Source: Klebsiella pneumoniae (GTDB taxonomy: Bacteria; Pseudomonadota; Gammaproteobacteria; Enterobacterales; Enterobacteriaceae). Taken from it: a stretch of 64,000 nucleotides of DNA. This document shows, in pieces, positions 11,101 through 22,909 of the stretch (its first letter is position 1; each line of letters starts with the position of its first letter). The notes beneath the pieces are model-generated. The model saw only the letters and a list, made by a program, of their open reading frames with translations, did no database searches and was not told where the DNA came from. The position numbers and the translations under genes are program-made. The stretch spans positions 496,841-560,840 of the forward strand of contig NZ_KN046818.1 in assembly GCF_000742135.1 (NCBI RefSeq). Direction: 5' to 3'.

Positions 11101-11505
11101 TTAGTCATCGCCGATAATTTTCAGTGATGCCATATCTGAGGAGTGCACCGTGTGGCCGGAGAAGGCGATCTTCTTCACGCAACGTTTGTTGTCGTTATCG
11201 CTATTGATGTTGATCCAGCCGGTGGTGCTGCCCTCTTTGATCCCGGCGGGGACGTTCAGCGTGTGGCTGGCGCCGCGGCTGGCCTTAAAGTAGACCGTCG
11301 CCCCGGAGAGTTGTACATCGCCGCGGTCGGCGCTGAGCTGAATGCGTTTGACCACCCGGCAGACGGGGAGCGTCAGCGTCAGGTCGTTGGTTTCATTGCG
11401 CGGCATAGCTATCACGCCGAGAATTTTATGGTCGTTAGCGGCCGCCGAGGTGATAAATGACACGCCGAGGATAAGCCCTACGGAAAGCCGGTATAGCGAT
11501 TTCAT
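11101..11505 (-). CDS. yaaI: UPF0412 periplasmic protein YaaI
   Basis: This 134-residue protein has an N-terminal signal peptide (hydrophobic residues 7-22, probable cleavage after AAA-N near residue 23). The conserved block [19 protein letters not shown] follows, and [12 protein letters not shown] and FSGHTV near the C-terminus identify it as YaaI. Two cysteines (in PVCRVV and KRCVKK) could form a disulfide. The function is unknown. It is divergent from dnaK. Confidence 0.92.
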   Translation of the reverse strand: MKSLYRLSVGLILGVSFITSAAANDHKILGVIAMPRNETNDLTLTLPVCRVVKRIQLSADRGDVQLSGATVYFKASRGASHTLNVPAGIKEGSTTGWININSDNDNKRCVKKIAFSGHTVHSSDMASLKIIGDD

Positions 11506-11740
11506 TAATTTGTCCCCTGAATAAGCGAAGTGCGATGGCGGGGAAGTTTATCACTGCGAAAACGGGGCTTTTAGCGCGCAAGTATTGCGGGTTATGTCAA
11601 TGATATTATGAATGTATTTCCTATTTTAATCCGTTTTTTGTATGTATATTTCGCCGTCGTTTTTGCCATCCAACAACCTTGTTCGGCAAGTCATCCGTAA
11701 CCCTGTGCGAATCCGAGGCAAAAAATTTTTATGCTTGCCC

Positions 11741-11768
11741 CTTGATGCCGGAGTGGGCGACCCCATCT
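11741..11768 (+). promoter_or_regulatory. Sigma-32 heat-shock promoter dnaK P1
   Basis: CTTGAT and CCCCATCT are separated by 14 bases. This closely matches the sigma-32 consensus (CTTGAA, 11-16 bases, CCCCATNT) and the known position of E. coli dnaK P1. Confidence 0.85.
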
Positions 11769-11816
11769 TGTAGTCAACCGCAGTGAAGAACCTGAAAAAA
11801 AATGATGTCTGGGCAG

Positions 11817-11842
11817 TTGAAACCGCACGTTTCGCCCTTATT
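11817..11842 (+). promoter_or_regulatory. Probable second sigma-32 promoter dnaK P2
   Basis: TTGAAA is followed after 12 bases by CCCTTATT. It has the same layout as the E. coli dnaK P2 promoter but is weaker than P1. Confidence 0.45.
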
Positions 11843-11890
11843 ACAGGTTCACAACCACATGTTGATCGAATTTTTAGTGGAGACGTTTAG

Positions 11891-13807
11891 ATGGGTAAAA
11901 TTATTGGTATCGACCTGGGTACTACCAACTCTTGTGTAGCGATTATGGATGGCACTACTGCACGCGTGCTGGAGAACGCCGAAGGCGATCGCACCACGCC
12001 TTCTATCATTGCCTATACCCAGGATGGTGAAACTCTGGTTGGTCAGCCGGCTAAACGTCAGGCAGTGACAAACCCGCAAAACACCCTGTTTGCGATTAAA
12101 CGCCTGATTGGCCGCCGCTTCCAGGACGAAGAAGTTCAGCGTGACGTTTCTATCATGCCATACAAAATTGTTGCCGCAGACAATGGCGACGCATGGCTGG
12201 ATGTGAAAGGCACCAAAACTGCACCGCCGCAGATCTCTGCTGAAGTGCTGAAGAAAATGAAGAAAACGGCTGAAGATTACCTGGGTGAACCGGTAACTGA
12301 AGCGGTTATCACCGTACCGGCTTACTTTAACGATGCGCAGCGTCAGGCAACCAAAGATGCCGGCCGTATCGCCGGTCTGGAAGTTAAACGTATCATCAAC
12401 GAACCAACCGCGGCCGCGCTGGCTTACGGTCTGGATAAAGAAGTGGGCAACCGTACTATCGCGGTTTACGACCTCGGTGGTGGTACTTTCGATATCTCGA
12501 TTATCGAAATCGACGAAGTTGATGGCGAAAAAACCTTTGAAGTTCTGGCGACCAACGGTGATACCCACCTGGGCGGCGAAGACTTCGATACTCGTCTGAT
12601 CAACTACCTCGTTGATGAGTTCAAGAAAGATCAGGGCATTGACCTGCGCAACGACCCGCTGGCCATGCAGCGCCTGAAAGAAGCCGCTGAGAAAGCGAAG
12701 ATTGAACTGTCTTCTGCTCAGCAGACCGACGTTAACCTGCCGTACATCACTGCAGACGCGACCGGTCCGAAACACATGAACATCAAAGTGACTCGCGCGA
12801 AACTGGAAAGCCTGGTAGAAGACCTGGTTAACCGTTCCATCGAGCCGCTGAAAGTCGCTCTGCAGGATGCCGGTCTGTCCGTTTCCGATATCAACGACGT
12901 GATCCTCGTTGGTGGTCAGACTCGTATGCCGATGGTGCAGAAGAAAGTGGCCGAGTTCTTTGGTAAAGAACCGCGTAAAGACGTTAACCCGGATGAAGCC
13001 GTGGCGATCGGTGCTGCCGTTCAGGGCGGTGTACTGACTGGCGATGTGAAAGACGTTCTGCTGCTCGACGTAACCCCGCTGTCGCTGGGTATCGAAACCA
13101 TGGGCGGCGTGATGACTGCGCTTATCAGCAAAAACACCACCATCCCGACCAAGCACAGCCAGGTGTTCTCTACCGCTGAAGACAACCAGTCTGCGGTAAC
13201 CATCCATGTGCTGCAGGGTGAGCGTAAACGCGCGTCTGATAACAAATCTCTGGGTCAGTTCAACCTGGATGGTATTAACCCGGCGCCGCGCGGCATGCCG
13301 CAGATCGAAGTGACCTTCGACATCGATGCTGACGGTATCCTGCACGTCTCCGCGAAAGACAAAAACAGCGGTAAAGAGCAGAAGATCACCATCAAAGCGT
13401 CTTCCGGTCTGAATGAAGAAGAAATTCAGAAAATGGTTCGCGAAGCAGAAGCTAACGCCGAATCTGACCGTAAGTTCGAAGAGCTGGTACAGACCCGCAA
13501 CCAGGGCGACCATCTGCTGCACAGCACTCGTAAGCAGGTTGAAGAAGCAGGCGATAAACTACCGGCTGACGACAAAACTGCCATTGAGTCTGCGCTGACC
13601 GCGCTGGAATCTTCTCTGAAAGGCGAAGACAAAGCGGATATCGAAGCGAAAATGCAGGCGCTGGCGCAGGCTTCTCAGAAGCTGATGGAAATTGCTCAGC
13701 AGCAGCACGCTCAGCAGCAGGCGGGTTCCGCTGACGCTCAGGCGAGCAACGCGAAAGACGACGATGTTGTCGACGCTGAGTTCGAAGAAGTGAAAGATAA
13801 AAAATAA
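11891..13807 (+). CDS. dnaK: Chaperone DnaK (Hsp70)
   Basis: DnaK is the ATP-driven Hsp70 chaperone that binds unfolded peptides and works with DnaJ and GrpE. It has 638 residues, as in E. coli. The three Hsp70 signatures are present: [12 protein letters not shown] at the N-terminus, [15 protein letters not shown] near residue 195, and [14 protein letters not shown] near residue 340. The substrate domain follows, and the C-terminal tail ends in [14 protein letters not shown]. Codon usage is strongly biased. Two sigma-32 promoters precede it. Confidence 0.99.
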   Translation: MGKIIGIDLGTTNSCVAIMDGTTARVLENAEGDRTTPSIIAYTQDGETLVGQPAKRQAVTNPQNTLFAIKRLIGRRFQDEEVQRDVSIMPYKIVAADNGDAWLDVKGTKTAPPQISAEVLKKMKKTAEDYLGEPVTEAVITVPAYFNDAQRQATKDAGRIAGLEVKRIINEPTAAALAYGLDKEVGNRTIAVYDLGGGTFDISIIEIDEVDGEKTFEVLATNGDTHLGGEDFDTRLINYLVDEFKKDQGIDLRNDPLAMQRLKEAAEKAKIELSSAQQTDVNLPYITADATGPKHMNIKVTRAKLESLVEDLVNRSIEPLKVALQDAGLSVSDINDVILVGGQTRMPMVQKKVAEFFGKEPRKDVNPDEAVAIGAAVQGGVLTGDVKDVLLLDVTPLSLGIETMGGVMTALISKNTTIPTKHSQVFSTAEDNQSAVTIHVLQGERKRASDNKSLGQFNLDGINPAPRGMPQIEVTFDIDADGILHVSAKDKNSGKEQKITIKASSGLNEEEIQKMVREAEANAESDRKFEELVQTRNQGDHLLHSTRKQVEEAGDKLPADDKTAIESALTALESSLKGEDKADIEAKMQALAQASQKLMEIAQQQHAQQQAGSADAQASNAKDDDVVDAEFEEVKDKK

Positions 13808-13833
13808 TCGCCCTTTGAACGGGTAAAACACTG

Positions 13834-13866
13834 GCACGGGCGAAGAGGTTTCCTCTCCGCCCGTGC
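13834..13866 (+). other. Strong hairpin between dnaK and dnaJ
   Basis: A 9-base perfect outer stem (gcacgggcg / cgcccgtgc) continues, after one mismatch, into a 5-base inner stem (agagg / cctct) with a TTT loop. No T run follows, so it is more likely an mRNA-stability or partial-attenuation element than a full terminator. E. coli has an intergenic transcript called tpke11 in this gap; whether one is made here cannot be told from sequence. Confidence 0.75.
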
Positions 13867-13894
13867 ACGCATGTTAAGGGGCTGAAAAACACCG

Positions 13895-15028
13895 ATGGCA
13901 AAGCAAGATTACTACGAGATTTTAGGCGTTTCCAAAACAGCGGAAGAGCGTGAAATCAAAAAGGCTTATAAGCGCCTGGCCATGAAATATCACCCGGACC
14001 GCAACCAGGGTGATAAAGAGGCTGAAGCCAAATTTAAAGAAATCAAAGAAGCGTATGAAATCCTGACTGATGCCCAGAAGCGTGCGGCCTATGATCAGTA
14101 CGGCCACGCGGCCTTCGAACAGGGCGGCATGGGCGGCGGCGGCGGTTTTGGCGGCGGTGCCGACTTCAGCGATATCTTTGGCGATGTTTTCGGCGATATC
14201 TTTGGCGGCGGGCGTGGTCGTCAGCGCGCGGCACGCGGCGCCGATCTCCGTTACAACATGGAGCTGACGCTGGAAGAAGCGGTGCGCGGCGTCACTAAAG
14301 AGATCCGTATTCCGACGCTGGAAGAGTGCGACGTCTGCCACGGTAGCGGCGCCAAGGCCGGCAGCAAACCGCAGACCTGTCCGACCTGTCATGGCGCAGG
14401 CCAGGTGCAGATGCGCCAGGGCTTTTTTGCGGTACAGCAGACCTGTCCGCACTGCCAGGGACGCGGTACGCTGATTAAAGATCCGTGCAATAAATGTCAT
14501 GGCCATGGCCGCGTAGAAAAGACCAAAACCCTGTCGGTTAAAATTCCGGCGGGCGTGGATACCGGTGACCGGATCCGTCTGGCGGGCGAAGGCGAGGCCG
14601 GCGAACATGGCGCGCCGGCAGGCGATCTGTACGTTCAGGTTCAGGTGAAGCAGCACGCTATCTTTGAGCGTGAAGGCAATAACCTGTACTGCGAAGTTCC
14701 GATCAACTTCACCATGGCGGCGCTGGGCGGTGAGATCGAGGTCCCAACGCTCGACGGCCGCGTGAACCTGAAAATTCCAGGTGAAACCCAGACCGGCAAG
14801 CTGTTCCGCATGCGTGGAAAAGGCGTGAAATCCGTTCGCGGCGGTGCGCAGGGCGATCTGCTGTGCCGCGTGGTGGTGGAGACGCCGGTGGGGCTGAATG
14901 AGAAGCAGAAGCAGCTGCTGAAAGAGCTTCAGGAGAGCTTCGGCGGTCCGACCGGGGAAAACAACAGCCCGCGTTCGAAAAGCTTCTTTGACGGCGTGAA
15001 GAAGTTCTTCGACGACCTGACCCGCTAA
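13895..15028 (+). CDS. dnaJ: Chaperone DnaJ (Hsp40)
   Basis: DnaJ delivers substrates to DnaK and stimulates its ATPase. It has 377 residues. The J domain contains the HPD motif in YHPDRNQGD, followed by a glycine/phenylalanine-rich linker ([12 protein letters not shown]). Four CxxCxGxG zinc-binding repeats follow ([32 protein letters not shown]), and then the substrate-binding C-terminal domains. It forms an operon with dnaK, with a hairpin in the 87-base gap. Confidence 0.99.
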   Translation: MAKQDYYEILGVSKTAEEREIKKAYKRLAMKYHPDRNQGDKEAEAKFKEIKEAYEILTDAQKRAAYDQYGHAAFEQGGMGGGGGFGGGADFSDIFGDVFGDIFGGGRGRQRAARGADLRYNMELTLEEAVRGVTKEIRIPTLEECDVCHGSGAKAGSKPQTCPTCHGAGQVQMRQGFFAVQQTCPHCQGRGTLIKDPCNKCHGHGRVEKTKTLSVKIPAGVDTGDRIRLAGEGEAGEHGAPAGDLYVQVQVKQHAIFEREGNNLYCEVPINFTMAALGGEIEVPTLDGRVNLKIPGETQTGKLFRMRGKGVKSVRGGAQGDLLCRVVVETPVGLNEKQKQLLKELQESFGGPTGENNSPRSKSFFDGVKKFFDDLTR

Positions 15029-15049
15029 TTCCACCTTTGTTGATATCCG

Positions 15050-15079
15050 GCCCGGGCCTTTGCTGCCCGGGCTTTTTTT
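15050..15079 (+). terminator. Rho-independent terminator of dnaKJ
   Basis: The stem gcccgggc / gcccgggc with a 7-base loop is followed by seven T residues. Confidence 0.9.
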
Positions 15080-15205
15080 CGCCTTAGAACTCCCCTTTAA
15101 CTCGTAAAAAGCGAATATTAGCGCAACTTAAATCTGATTTTTTCGAGTTATCAGTATGTGTATTATGCTTTTATCGAGTTATTCACCAACAGGATGAAAG
15201 TAAAA

Positions 15206-16381
15206 GTGAAACATCTGCAACGATTCTTTAGTAGCGATGCTTCCGGCGGCATTGTCTTAATTATCGCCGCCGCGCTGGCGATGGTGATGGCCAATACCAG
15301 CGTGACCAGCGGTCTGTATCACTCCTTCCTTGATACGCCAGTACAGCTGCGTGTGGGCGCGCTGGAGATCAACAAGAACATGCTGTTATGGATCAATGAT
15401 GCCCTGATGGCGGTTTTCTTTTTGCTGATTGGCCTGGAGGTCAAGCGCGAGCTGATTCAGGGGTCGCTGGCGAGCCGCCGTCAGGCGGTCTTCCCGGTGA
15501 TAGCCGCGCTGGGCGGCATGATCGTCCCGGCGCTGGTCTACCTGGCCTTTAACGCCCAGGATCCTGTCGCCAGAGAAGGGTGGGCGATCCCGGCGGCGAC
15601 GGATATTGCCTTTGCCCTCGGCGTGCTGGCGCTGTTAGGTAGCCGGGTCCCGACGGCGCTGAAGATTTTCCTGATGGCGCTGGCGATTATTGATGACCTC
15701 GGGGCTATCGTGATTATCGCGCTGTTTTATACCCACGACCTGTCCATGCTCTCGCTGGGCGTGGCGGCGGCGGCGATCGCGGTGCTGGTGGCCCTGAATC
15801 TGAGCGGCGTGCGGCGTACCGGGATCTATATTCTGGTTGGCGCGGTGCTGTGGACGGCGGTGCTGAAGTCTGGCGTTCACGCGACCCTTGCCGGGGTGAT
15901 TGTCGGCTTTATGATCCCGCTCGAGGAAAAGCATGGCAAGTCGCCGGCCAAAGCGCTTGAGCATGTCCTGCACCCGTGGGTGGCGTTTATGATCCTGCCG
16001 CTGTTTGCCTTCGCGAACGCGGGGGTCTCACTGCAGGGGGTCACCCTTGCCGGGCTGACGTCGCTCCTGCCGCTGGGCATTATGGCTGGCCTGTTTATCG
16101 GTAAGCCGCTGGGGATTAGCCTGTTCTGCTGGCTGGCCCTGAAGCTGAAGTGGGCTTCGCTGCCGGAGGGAACCACCTGCAAGCAAATTATGGCGGTGGG
16201 GATCCTGTGCGGGATTGGCTTTACGATGTCGATTTTCATCGCCACCCTGGCCTTTGGCAGCGTGGATCCCGCGTTGATCAACTGGGCTAAGCTGGGCATC
16301 CTGATCGGCTCAGTGCTATCAGCGGTCGTCGGCTACCTCATACTGCGTCAGCGCGTGACGGATACTCGCCTCGCGGTATAA
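15206..16381 (+). CDS. nhaA: Na+/H+ antiporter NhaA
   Basis: NhaA expels Na+ in exchange for H+ across the inner membrane and is activated at alkaline pH. I chose the GTG at 15206, which gives [15 protein letters not shown] and 391 residues. This matches the E. coli protein, which also begins with GTG. An ATG 12 bases upstream (MKVKVKHL) is a possible alternative. The ion-site aspartates are present in [12 protein letters not shown] and [11 protein letters not shown] (Asp133, Asp163 and Asp164 of E. coli). nhaR follows 54 bases downstream. Confidence 0.96.
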   Translation: MKHLQRFFSSDASGGIVLIIAAALAMVMANTSVTSGLYHSFLDTPVQLRVGALEINKNMLLWINDALMAVFFLLIGLEVKRELIQGSLASRRQAVFPVIAALGGMIVPALVYLAFNAQDPVAREGWAIPAATDIAFALGVLALLGSRVPTALKIFLMALAIIDDLGAIVIIALFYTHDLSMLSLGVAAAAIAVLVALNLSGVRRTGIYILVGAVLWTAVLKSGVHATLAGVIVGFMIPLEEKHGKSPAKALEHVLHPWVAFMILPLFAFANAGVSLQGVTLAGLTSLLPLGIMAGLFIGKPLGISLFCWLALKLKWASLPEGTTCKQIMAVGILCGIGFTMSIFIATLAFGSVDPALINWAKLGILIGSVLSAVVGYLILRQRVTDTRLAV

Positions 16382-16435
16382 CCTTTTTGCAGGAGAGCCC
16401 GCCAGGCTCTCCTGGACATTATCAGGGAGAGAAGC

Positions 16436-17332
16436 ATGTCACATATTAACTACAATCATCTGTACTACTTCTGGCACGTGTATAAAGAAGGGTCCGTCGT
16501 GGGCGCGGCGGAGGCGCTGTTTCTGACGCCGCAGACCATTACCGGGCAGATCAAAGCCCTGGAGGAGCGCCTGCAGGGAAAATTATTTAAGCGAAAGGGA
16601 AGGGGGCTTGAGCCGAGCGAGCTGGGGGAGCTGGTTTTTCGCTATGCCGACCGGATGTTTACCCTCAGCCAGGAGATGCTCGACATCGTCAACTATCGCA
16701 AAGAGTCGAACCTGCTGTTTGACGTCGGCGTGGCCGATGCGCTCTCGAAACGGCTGGTCAGCGGCGTGCTGGATGCCGCTGTCGTTGAGAGCGAGCAGAT
16801 TCATCTGCGCTGTTTTGAATCCACTCATGAGCTGCTGCTGGAGCAGCTGAGCCAGCATAAGCTCGACATGATTATCTCTGACTGCCCGATCGACTCGACG
16901 CAGCAGGAAGGGCTATTTTCGGTGAAGATCGGCGAGTGCAGCGTCAGCTTCTGGTGCATGAATCCGGCGCCGACGAAGCCGTTCCCGGCCTGCCTCGAAG
17001 AGCGGCGGCTGCTGATCCCCGGCCGGCGATCGATGCTGGGACGTAAGCTGCTGAACTGGATTAACGTGCAGGGCCTGAAGGTGGAGATCCTCGGCGAGTT
17101 TGACGACGCGGCGCTCATGAAAGCCTTCGGCGCCGCACATAATGCGATATTTGTCGCGCCGACGCTCTACGCGCATGATTTCTACCATGATGAATCGATT
17201 GTCGAAATTGGCCGTATGGATAGCGTGATGGAGGAATATCACGCTATTTTCGCTGAACGAATGATTCAGCACCCGGCGGTACAGCGTATCTGTAATCGCG
17301 ATTATTCGTCGCTGTTCACCGAACCCCGATAG
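16436..17332 (+). CDS. nhaR: Transcriptional activator NhaR (LysR family)
   Basis: NhaR is a Na+-responsive LysR-type activator of nhaA. It has 298 residues. The N-terminal winged helix-turn-helix covers roughly residues 5-65 ([18 protein letters not shown], then [19 protein letters not shown]), and the effector-binding domain follows. It lies downstream of nhaA in the same direction, the usual arrangement, and has a GGAGAGAAGC ribosome site. Confidence 0.96.
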   Translation: MSHINYNHLYYFWHVYKEGSVVGAAEALFLTPQTITGQIKALEERLQGKLFKRKGRGLEPSELGELVFRYADRMFTLSQEMLDIVNYRKESNLLFDVGVADALSKRLVSGVLDAAVVESEQIHLRCFESTHELLLEQLSQHKLDMIISDCPIDSTQQEGLFSVKIGECSVSFWCMNPAPTKPFPACLEERRLLIPGRRSMLGRKLLNWINVQGLKVEILGEFDDAALMKAFGAAHNAIFVAPTLYAHDFYHDESIVEIGRMDSVMEEYHAIFAERMIQHPAVQRICNRDYSSLFTEPR

Positions 17333-17400
17333 CCGGAAGGCGTGGGCTGGCGTGGCTCAGATCGCGCCAGCGTGCGCTACCGGGGGAAGATGGTGGGCAT

Positions 17401-17424
17401 AAAAAAACCCGCTTTCGCGGGTTT
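17401..17424 (-). terminator. Rho-independent terminator of rpsT
   Basis: The stem aaacccgc / gcgggttt with a 4-base loop is followed, on the minus strand, by a T run. It lies 28 bases after the rpsT stop and may also serve nhaR. Confidence 0.9.
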
Positions 17425-17451
17425 CTTTAACAAAGTTCAGCAAGCAGGCGA

Positions 17452-18044
<593 letters not shown>

Positions 18045-18983
18045 ATGAAGCTGATACGCGGCATACATAATCTCAGTCAGGCCCCGCACGGGTGCGTGCT
18101 GACCATTGGTAATTTCGACGGCGTGCATCGTGGGCATCAGGCGCTGCTGCAGCGGTTGCGCGAAGAGGGCCGCCAGCGCGGTTTACCGGTCGTGGTGATG
18201 ATTTTTGAACCCCAGCCGCTGGAGCTCTTTGCCGCTGATAAAGCCCCGGCGCGATTGACCCGCCTGCGTGAAAAGCTGGGCTATCTGGCTGAAAGCGGGG
18301 TTGACTATGTATTGTGCGTTCGCTTTGACCGCCGGTTCGCCGCGCTAACCGCGCAGGATTTTATCAGTGAACTGCTGGTGCGTCGCCTGGGCGTGCAGTT
18401 CCTCGCCGTTGGTGACGATTTCCGCTTTGGCGCTGGTCGCCAGGGGGATTTCTTGTTATTACAAAAGGCGGGGGCGGAATATGGCTTCGACGTCACCAGT
18501 ACCCAAACCTTCTGCGAAGGCGGGGTGCGAATCAGCAGCACGGCGGTACGCCAGGCGCTGGCCGATGACGATCTCCTGCTGGCGGAGACGCTGCTCGGCC
18601 ATCCGTTTAGCATCTCCGGACGCGTCGTGCATGGTGATGAACTAGGCCGAACCATAGGTTTTCCGACGGCGAACTTACCGCTGCGTCGTCAGGTTTCCCC
18701 GGTTAAAGGGGTCTATGCGGTAGAAGTGACAGGGCTGGGTGACAAACCGATAGCGGGCGTCGCCAATATTGGCACCCGTCCAACGGTTGCGGGCGTGCGT
18801 CAGCAGCTCGAAGTACATCTGTTGGACGTTGTAATGGACCTCTACGGTCGCCATATCAATGTAATACTGCGTAAAAAGATACGTAACGAGCAGCGGTTTG
18901 CGTCGCTGGACGAGCTGAAGGCGCAAATCGCACGTGATGAGTTAACGGCCCGCGAATTATTTGGGCTGACCAGCCAGGCCTGA
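18045..18983 (+). CDS. ribF: Bifunctional riboflavin kinase/FAD synthetase
   Basis: RibF phosphorylates riboflavin to FMN and then adenylylates it to FAD. I chose the start at 18045 ([14 protein letters not shown]), which gives 312 residues; an upstream extension of 15 residues is not conserved. The N-terminal nucleotidyltransferase domain has [15 protein letters not shown] and the [11 protein letters not shown] motif. The C-terminal flavokinase domain has [11 protein letters not shown]. It begins the ribF, ileS, lspA, fkpB, ispH series. Confidence 0.98.
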   Translation: MKLIRGIHNLSQAPHGCVLTIGNFDGVHRGHQALLQRLREEGRQRGLPVVVMIFEPQPLELFAADKAPARLTRLREKLGYLAESGVDYVLCVRFDRRFAALTAQDFISELLVRRLGVQFLAVGDDFRFGAGRQGDFLLLQKAGAEYGFDVTSTQTFCEGGVRISSTAVRQALADDDLLLAETLLGHPFSISGRVVHGDELGRTIGFPTANLPLRRQVSPVKGVYAVEVTGLGDKPIAGVANIGTRPTVAGVRQQLEVHLLDVVMDLYGRHINVILRKKIRNEQRFASLDELKAQIARDELTARELFGLTSQA

Positions 18984-19026
18984 GCCACTGGTGTTTATCA
19001 AACCGAAATACGGAACCGAGAATCTG

Positions 19027-21843
19027 ATGAGTGACTATAAATCGACCCTGAATTTGCCGGAAACAGGGTTCCCTATGCGTGGCGACCTCGCCAAACGCGA
19101 ACCGGGAATGCTGGCGCGTTGGACCGATGATGACCTGTACGGCATCATTCGTGCAGCCAAAAAAGGCAAAAAAACCTTCATTCTGCATGATGGCCCTCCT
19201 TATGCGAATGGCAGCATTCATATTGGTCACTCGGTAAACAAGATTCTGAAAGACATTATCGTTAAGTCCAAAGGACTGACGGGCTATGACTCGCCTTACG
19301 TTCCGGGCTGGGACTGCCACGGTCTGCCGATCGAGCTGAAAGTGGAGCAGGAATACGGCAAGCCGGGTGAGAAATTTACCGCTGCCGAATTCCGCGCTAA
19401 GTGCCGCGAATATGCCGCCGAGCAGATCGATGGCCAGCGTAAAGACTTTATCCGTCTCGGCGTGCTGGGCGACTGGTCGCATCCGTACCTGACCATGGAC
19501 TTCAAAACCGAAGCCAACATCATCCGCGCGCTGGGCAAAATCATCGGTAATGGCCACCTGCATAAAGGCGCCAAACCGGTGCACTGGTGCGTAGACTGCC
19601 GTTCCGCGCTGGCGGAAGCGGAAGTGGAGTATTACGACAAAACCTCTCCGTCTATCGATGTCGCGTTCCACGCGGTAGACAAAGCCGCGGTACTGGCGAA
19701 ATTCGGCGTAGCCGACGTCAACGGTCCGGTGTCGCTGGTTATCTGGACCACCACGCCGTGGACCCTGCCGGCCAACCGCGCTATCTCTCTGTCTCCTGAG
19801 TTCGACTATGCGCTGGTGCAGGTTGACGGCCAGGCGCTGATCCTGGCGAAAGACCTGGTTGAGAGCGTAATGAAGCGCGTTGGCGCGACGGACTACACTA
19901 TTCTGGCGGCGGTACAAGGTTCTGAGCTTGAGCTGATGCGCTTTAAGCATCCGTTCCTCGATTTCGACGTGCCGGCGATCCTTGGCGACCACGTGACGCT
20001 GGATGCCGGTACCGGTGCGGTGCATACCGCTGGCGGCCACGGTCCGGACGACTACACCATCAGCCAGAAATACGGTCTGGAAATCGCCAACCCGGTTGGC
20101 CCGGACGGCGCTTACCTGCCTGGCACCTGGCCGTCTCTGGACGGCATTAATGTTTTCAAAGCCAATGACATCATCGTTGAGATGCTGCGTGAGCGTGGCG
20201 CGCTGTTACACGTTGAGAAACTGCAGCACAGCTATCCATGCTGCTGGCGCCACAAGTCGCCGATCATCTTCCGCGCCACTCCGCAGTGGTTCGTGAGCAT
20301 GGATCAGAAAGGCCTGCGCGCGCAGTCGCTGAAAGAGATCAAAGGCGTGCAGTGGATCCCGGACTGGGGCCAGGCGCGTATCGAATCGATGGTCGCTAAC
20401 CGCCCTGACTGGTGTATCTCCCGTCAGCGCACCTGGGGCGTGCCGATGTCGCTGTTCGTGCATAAAGAAACCCATGAACTGCACCCGCGTACCCTTGAAC
20501 TGATGGAAGAAGTGGCAAAACGCGTTGAAGTTGACGGCATCCAGGCGTGGTGGGATCTCGATTCCCGCGACATTCTTGGCGATGACGCCGACAGCTATGA
20601 GAAAGTGCCGGATACCCTCGACGTCTGGTTTGACTCCGGGTCGACCCACTCTTCCGTGGTTGACGTGCGTCCGGAATTCGCCGGTCACGCCGCCGATATG
20701 TATCTGGAAGGTTCTGACCAGCATCGCGGCTGGTTCATGTCCTCGCTGATGATTTCCACGGCGATGAAAGGCAAAGCGCCATATCGTCAGGTACTGACCC
20801 ACGGCTTCACCGTCGACGGTCAGGGCCGCAAAATGTCCAAGTCTATCGGCAACACCGTTAGCCCGCAGGACGTGATGAACAAGCTCGGCGCCGATATCCT
20901 GCGCCTGTGGGTGGCTTCCACCGACTACACCGGCGAAATGGCGGTCTCTGACGAGATCCTCAAACGCGCCGCCGACAGCTATCGTCGTATCCGTAATACC
21001 GCGCGCTTCCTGCTGGCGAACCTTAACGGTTTCGATCCGGCGAAAGACATGGTTAAACCGGAAGAGATGGTGGTGCTGGACCGCTGGGCGGTCGGCTGCG
21101 CGCAGGCGGCACAGGAAGATATCCTGAAAGCCTACGAATCCTACGACTTCCATGAAGTGGTGCAGCGCCTGATGCGCTTCTGCTCCATCGAGATGGGCTC
21201 GTTCTACCTCGACATCATCAAAGACCGCCAGTACACCGCCAAGGCGGACAGCGTGGCGCGTCGCAGCTGCCAGACCGCGCTGTTCCATATCGTGGAAGCG
21301 CTGGTGCGCTGGATGGCGCCGATCATGTCCTTCACCGCAGATGAAATCTGGGGCTATCTGCCGGGCGAGCGTGAGAAATATGTCTTCACCGGCGAGTGGT
21401 ATGAAGGTCTGTTCGGCCTGGCCGACGACGAAGCGATGAACGACGATTTCTGGGACGAGCTGCTGAAGGTGCGTGGCGAAGTCAACAAGGTGATCGAGCA
21501 GGCGCGTGCGGATAAGAAAGTCGGCGGCTCGCTGGAAGCGGCAGTCACGCTGTATGCTGATGCCGATCTGGCGGCTAAGCTCAATGCGCTGGGCGATGAA
21601 TTGCGATTTGTCCTGTTGACCTCCGGGGCGAACGTCGCAGACTATGCGAGCGCGTCCGCTGATGCGCAGCAAAGCGAACTGCTCAAAGGGCTGAAAGTCG
21701 CATTGAGTAAAGCTGAAGGTGAGAAATGCCCGCGCTGCTGGCATTACACCACCGATATCGGCAAGGTGGCGGAACACGCGGAAATCTGCGGACGCTGTGT
21801 GAGCAACGTCGCCGGTGACGGCGAGCAACGTAAATTCGCCTGA
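19027..21843 (+). CDS. ileS: Isoleucyl-tRNA synthetase
   Basis: IleS charges tRNA-Ile with isoleucine and edits valine errors. I chose the start at 19027 ([15 protein letters not shown]), which gives 938 residues, exactly the E. coli length. The class I motifs HIGH (in [12 protein letters not shown]) and KMSKS (in [10 protein letters not shown]) are present. The C-terminal zinc site is CPRCWHY and CGRC. In the editing domain, His333 and Asp342 are kept, but the usual HTAPGHG reads HTAGGHG (Pro336 to Gly). lspA overlaps the stop by one base. Confidence 0.98.
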   Translation: MSDYKSTLNLPETGFPMRGDLAKREPGMLARWTDDDLYGIIRAAKKGKKTFILHDGPPYANGSIHIGHSVNKILKDIIVKSKGLTGYDSPYVPGWDCHGLPIELKVEQEYGKPGEKFTAAEFRAKCREYAAEQIDGQRKDFIRLGVLGDWSHPYLTMDFKTEANIIRALGKIIGNGHLHKGAKPVHWCVDCRSALAEAEVEYYDKTSPSIDVAFHAVDKAAVLAKFGVADVNGPVSLVIWTTTPWTLPANRAISLSPEFDYALVQVDGQALILAKDLVESVMKRVGATDYTILAAVQGSELELMRFKHPFLDFDVPAILGDHVTLDAGTGAVHTAGGHGPDDYTISQKYGLEIANPVGPDGAYLPGTWPSLDGINVFKANDIIVEMLRERGALLHVEKLQHSYPCCWRHKSPIIFRATPQWFVSMDQKGLRAQSLKEIKGVQWIPDWGQARIESMVANRPDWCISRQRTWGVPMSLFVHKETHELHPRTLELMEEVAKRVEVDGIQAWWDLDSRDILGDDADSYEKVPDTLDVWFDSGSTHSSVVDVRPEFAGHAADMYLEGSDQHRGWFMSSLMISTAMKGKAPYRQVLTHGFTVDGQGRKMSKSIGNTVSPQDVMNKLGADILRLWVASTDYTGEMAVSDEILKRAADSYRRIRNTARFLLANLNGFDPAKDMVKPEEMVVLDRWAVGCAQAAQEDILKAYESYDFHEVVQRLMRFCSIEMGSFYLDIIKDRQYTAKADSVARRSCQTALFHIVEALVRWMAPIMSFTADEIWGYLPGEREKYVFTGEWYEGLFGLADDEAMNDDFWDELLKVRGEVNKVIEQARADKKVGGSLEAAVTLYADADLAAKLNALGDELRFVLLTSGANVADYASASADAQQSELLKGLKVALSKAEGEKCPRCWHYTTDIGKVAEHAEICGRCVSNVAGDGEQRKFA

Positions 21844-22343
21844 TGAGTAAATCGATCTGTTCAACGGGGCTACGCTGGCTGTGGGTGGTCGTAGCCGTGC
21901 TGATTATCGATCTGGGCAGCAAATTCCTGATCCTCCAGAACTTCGCTCTGGGGGAGACGGTTCCGCTGTTCCCGTCGCTTAATCTGCATTATGCCCGCAA
22001 CTATGGCGCGGCCTTTAGCTTTCTCGCCGACAGCGGCGGCTGGCAGCGCTGGTTCTTTTCCGGGATCGCGATCGGCATTTGCGTAGTACTGACGGTGCTG
22101 ATGTACCGTTCGAAGGCGACGCAAAAGCTGAACAATATTGCCTACGCGCTGATTATCGGCGGCGCGCTGGGCAACTTGTTCGATCGCCTGTGGCATGGCT
22201 TTGTGGTCGATATGATAGACTTCTACGTCGGCGACTGGCATTTTGCCACCTTCAACCTCGCCGATAGCGCGATCTGCATCGGCGCAGCGCTGATTGTGCT
22301 GGAAGGCTTCCTGCCGAAACCGACTGTGAAAGAGCAGGCGTAA
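21843..22343 (+). CDS. lspA: Lipoprotein signal peptidase (SPase II)
   Basis: LspA is an inner-membrane aspartyl protease that removes signal peptides from diacylated prolipoproteins. It has 166 residues and four hydrophobic segments. The catalytic aspartates lie in [13 protein letters not shown] and [12 protein letters not shown], and the NYGAAFSFL motif is present. The start overlaps the ileS stop (TGATG), so translation is probably coupled. Confidence 0.97.
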   Translation: MSKSICSTGLRWLWVVVAVLIIDLGSKFLILQNFALGETVPLFPSLNLHYARNYGAAFSFLADSGGWQRWFFSGIAIGICVVLTVLMYRSKATQKLNNIAYALIIGGALGNLFDRLWHGFVVDMIDFYVGDWHFATFNLADSAICIGAALIVLEGFLPKPTVKEQA

Positions 22344-22350
22344 ATCTCAA

Positions 22351-22429
22351 TGCCGGGTGACGTGACGCTTACCCGGCCTACAGAATTTTTGGCCCCCGTA
22401 GGCCCGGTAAGCGTAATGCCGCCGGGCAC
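22351..22429. repeat. Inverted REP pair (BIME-like) between lspA and fkpB
   Basis: Two REP-like units face each other: 22365-22380 (acgcttacccggccta) is repeated in reverse at 22399-22414 with one mismatch. Each is flanked by a further GC palindrome half (tgccgggt, gccgggca). It lies inside the ileS-lspA-fkpB-ispH transcription unit. Confidence 0.8.
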
Positions 22430-22458
22430 CGGGTGACCTAAACAAGCGAGCAATTTGC

Positions 22459-22908
22459 ATGTCTAAATCCGTACAGAGCAACAGCGCGGTACTGGTGCAC
22501 TTCACTCTGAAACTGGACGACGGCTCCACTGCCGAGTCCACCCGCAGCAACGGCAAACCGGCGCTGTTTCGCCTCGGCGACACCTCTTTGTCTGAAGGGC
22601 TGGAGCAACAGCTTCTCGGTTTGAAAGAGGGGGAGAAAAAGGCCTTTTCGCTGGAGCCTGACGCCGCCTTTGGCGTACCCAGCCCGGACCTGATTCAGTA
22701 TTTCTCTCGCCGCGAGTTTATCGACGCTGGCGAGCCGGAGATCGGCGCGATTATGCTCTTTACCGCAATGGATGGCAGCGAAATGCCTGGCGTGATCCGC
22801 GAAGTGAACGGCGATTCCATCACCGTTGACTTCAACCATCCGCTGGCCGGGCGCACTGTTCATTTTGATATTGAAGTGCTGGAGATCGATCCGGCGCTGG
22901 AGGAGTAA
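22459..22908 (+). CDS. fkpB: FKBP-type peptidyl-prolyl isomerase FkpB (SlpA)
   Basis: FkpB is a small cytosolic peptidyl-prolyl cis-trans isomerase of the SlyD-like FKBP group, with an inserted IF domain in the FKBP fold. It has 149 residues. The N-terminal strand [12 protein letters not shown] and [18 protein letters not shown] are typical. It ends one base before ispH and lies in the same operon, after a REP pair. Confidence 0.96.
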   Translation: MSKSVQSNSAVLVHFTLKLDDGSTAESTRSNGKPALFRLGDTSLSEGLEQQLLGLKEGEKKAFSLEPDAAFGVPSPDLIQYFSRREFIDAGEPEIGAIMLFTAMDGSEMPGVIREVNGDSITVDFNHPLAGRTVHFDIEVLEIDPALEE

Positions 22909-22909
22909 C

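Larger units (their letters stand above)
11506..11890. other. dnaK upstream region
   Basis: This 385-base gap holds the heat-shock promoters of dnaKJ, annotated separately, and the outward promoter region of yaaI. I see no gene in it. The last 70 bases form the dnaK leader, ending in a GTGGAGA ribosome site. Confidence 0.6.

Noticed and set aside
11849-13522. 557-codon open frame opposite dnaK
   Set aside because: Long antisense frames to dnaK are a well-known artefact of its codon bias. No independent promoter or ribosome site is seen.
15080-15205. hokC/sokC toxin-antitoxin unit, which lies between dnaJ and nhaA in E. coli K-12
   Set aside because: The gap is only about 130 bases here and encodes no small hydrophobic peptide with a ribosome site.
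17333-17400. Possible separate terminator for nhaR
   Set aside because: Only a weak stem (ctggcg / cgccag) without a T run is present. The nearby rpsT terminator on the other strand can serve both genes.
20206-21864. 552-codon open frame opposite ileS
   Set aside because: Shadow of a strongly biased gene; the histidine- and arginine-rich translation is typical of antisense frames.
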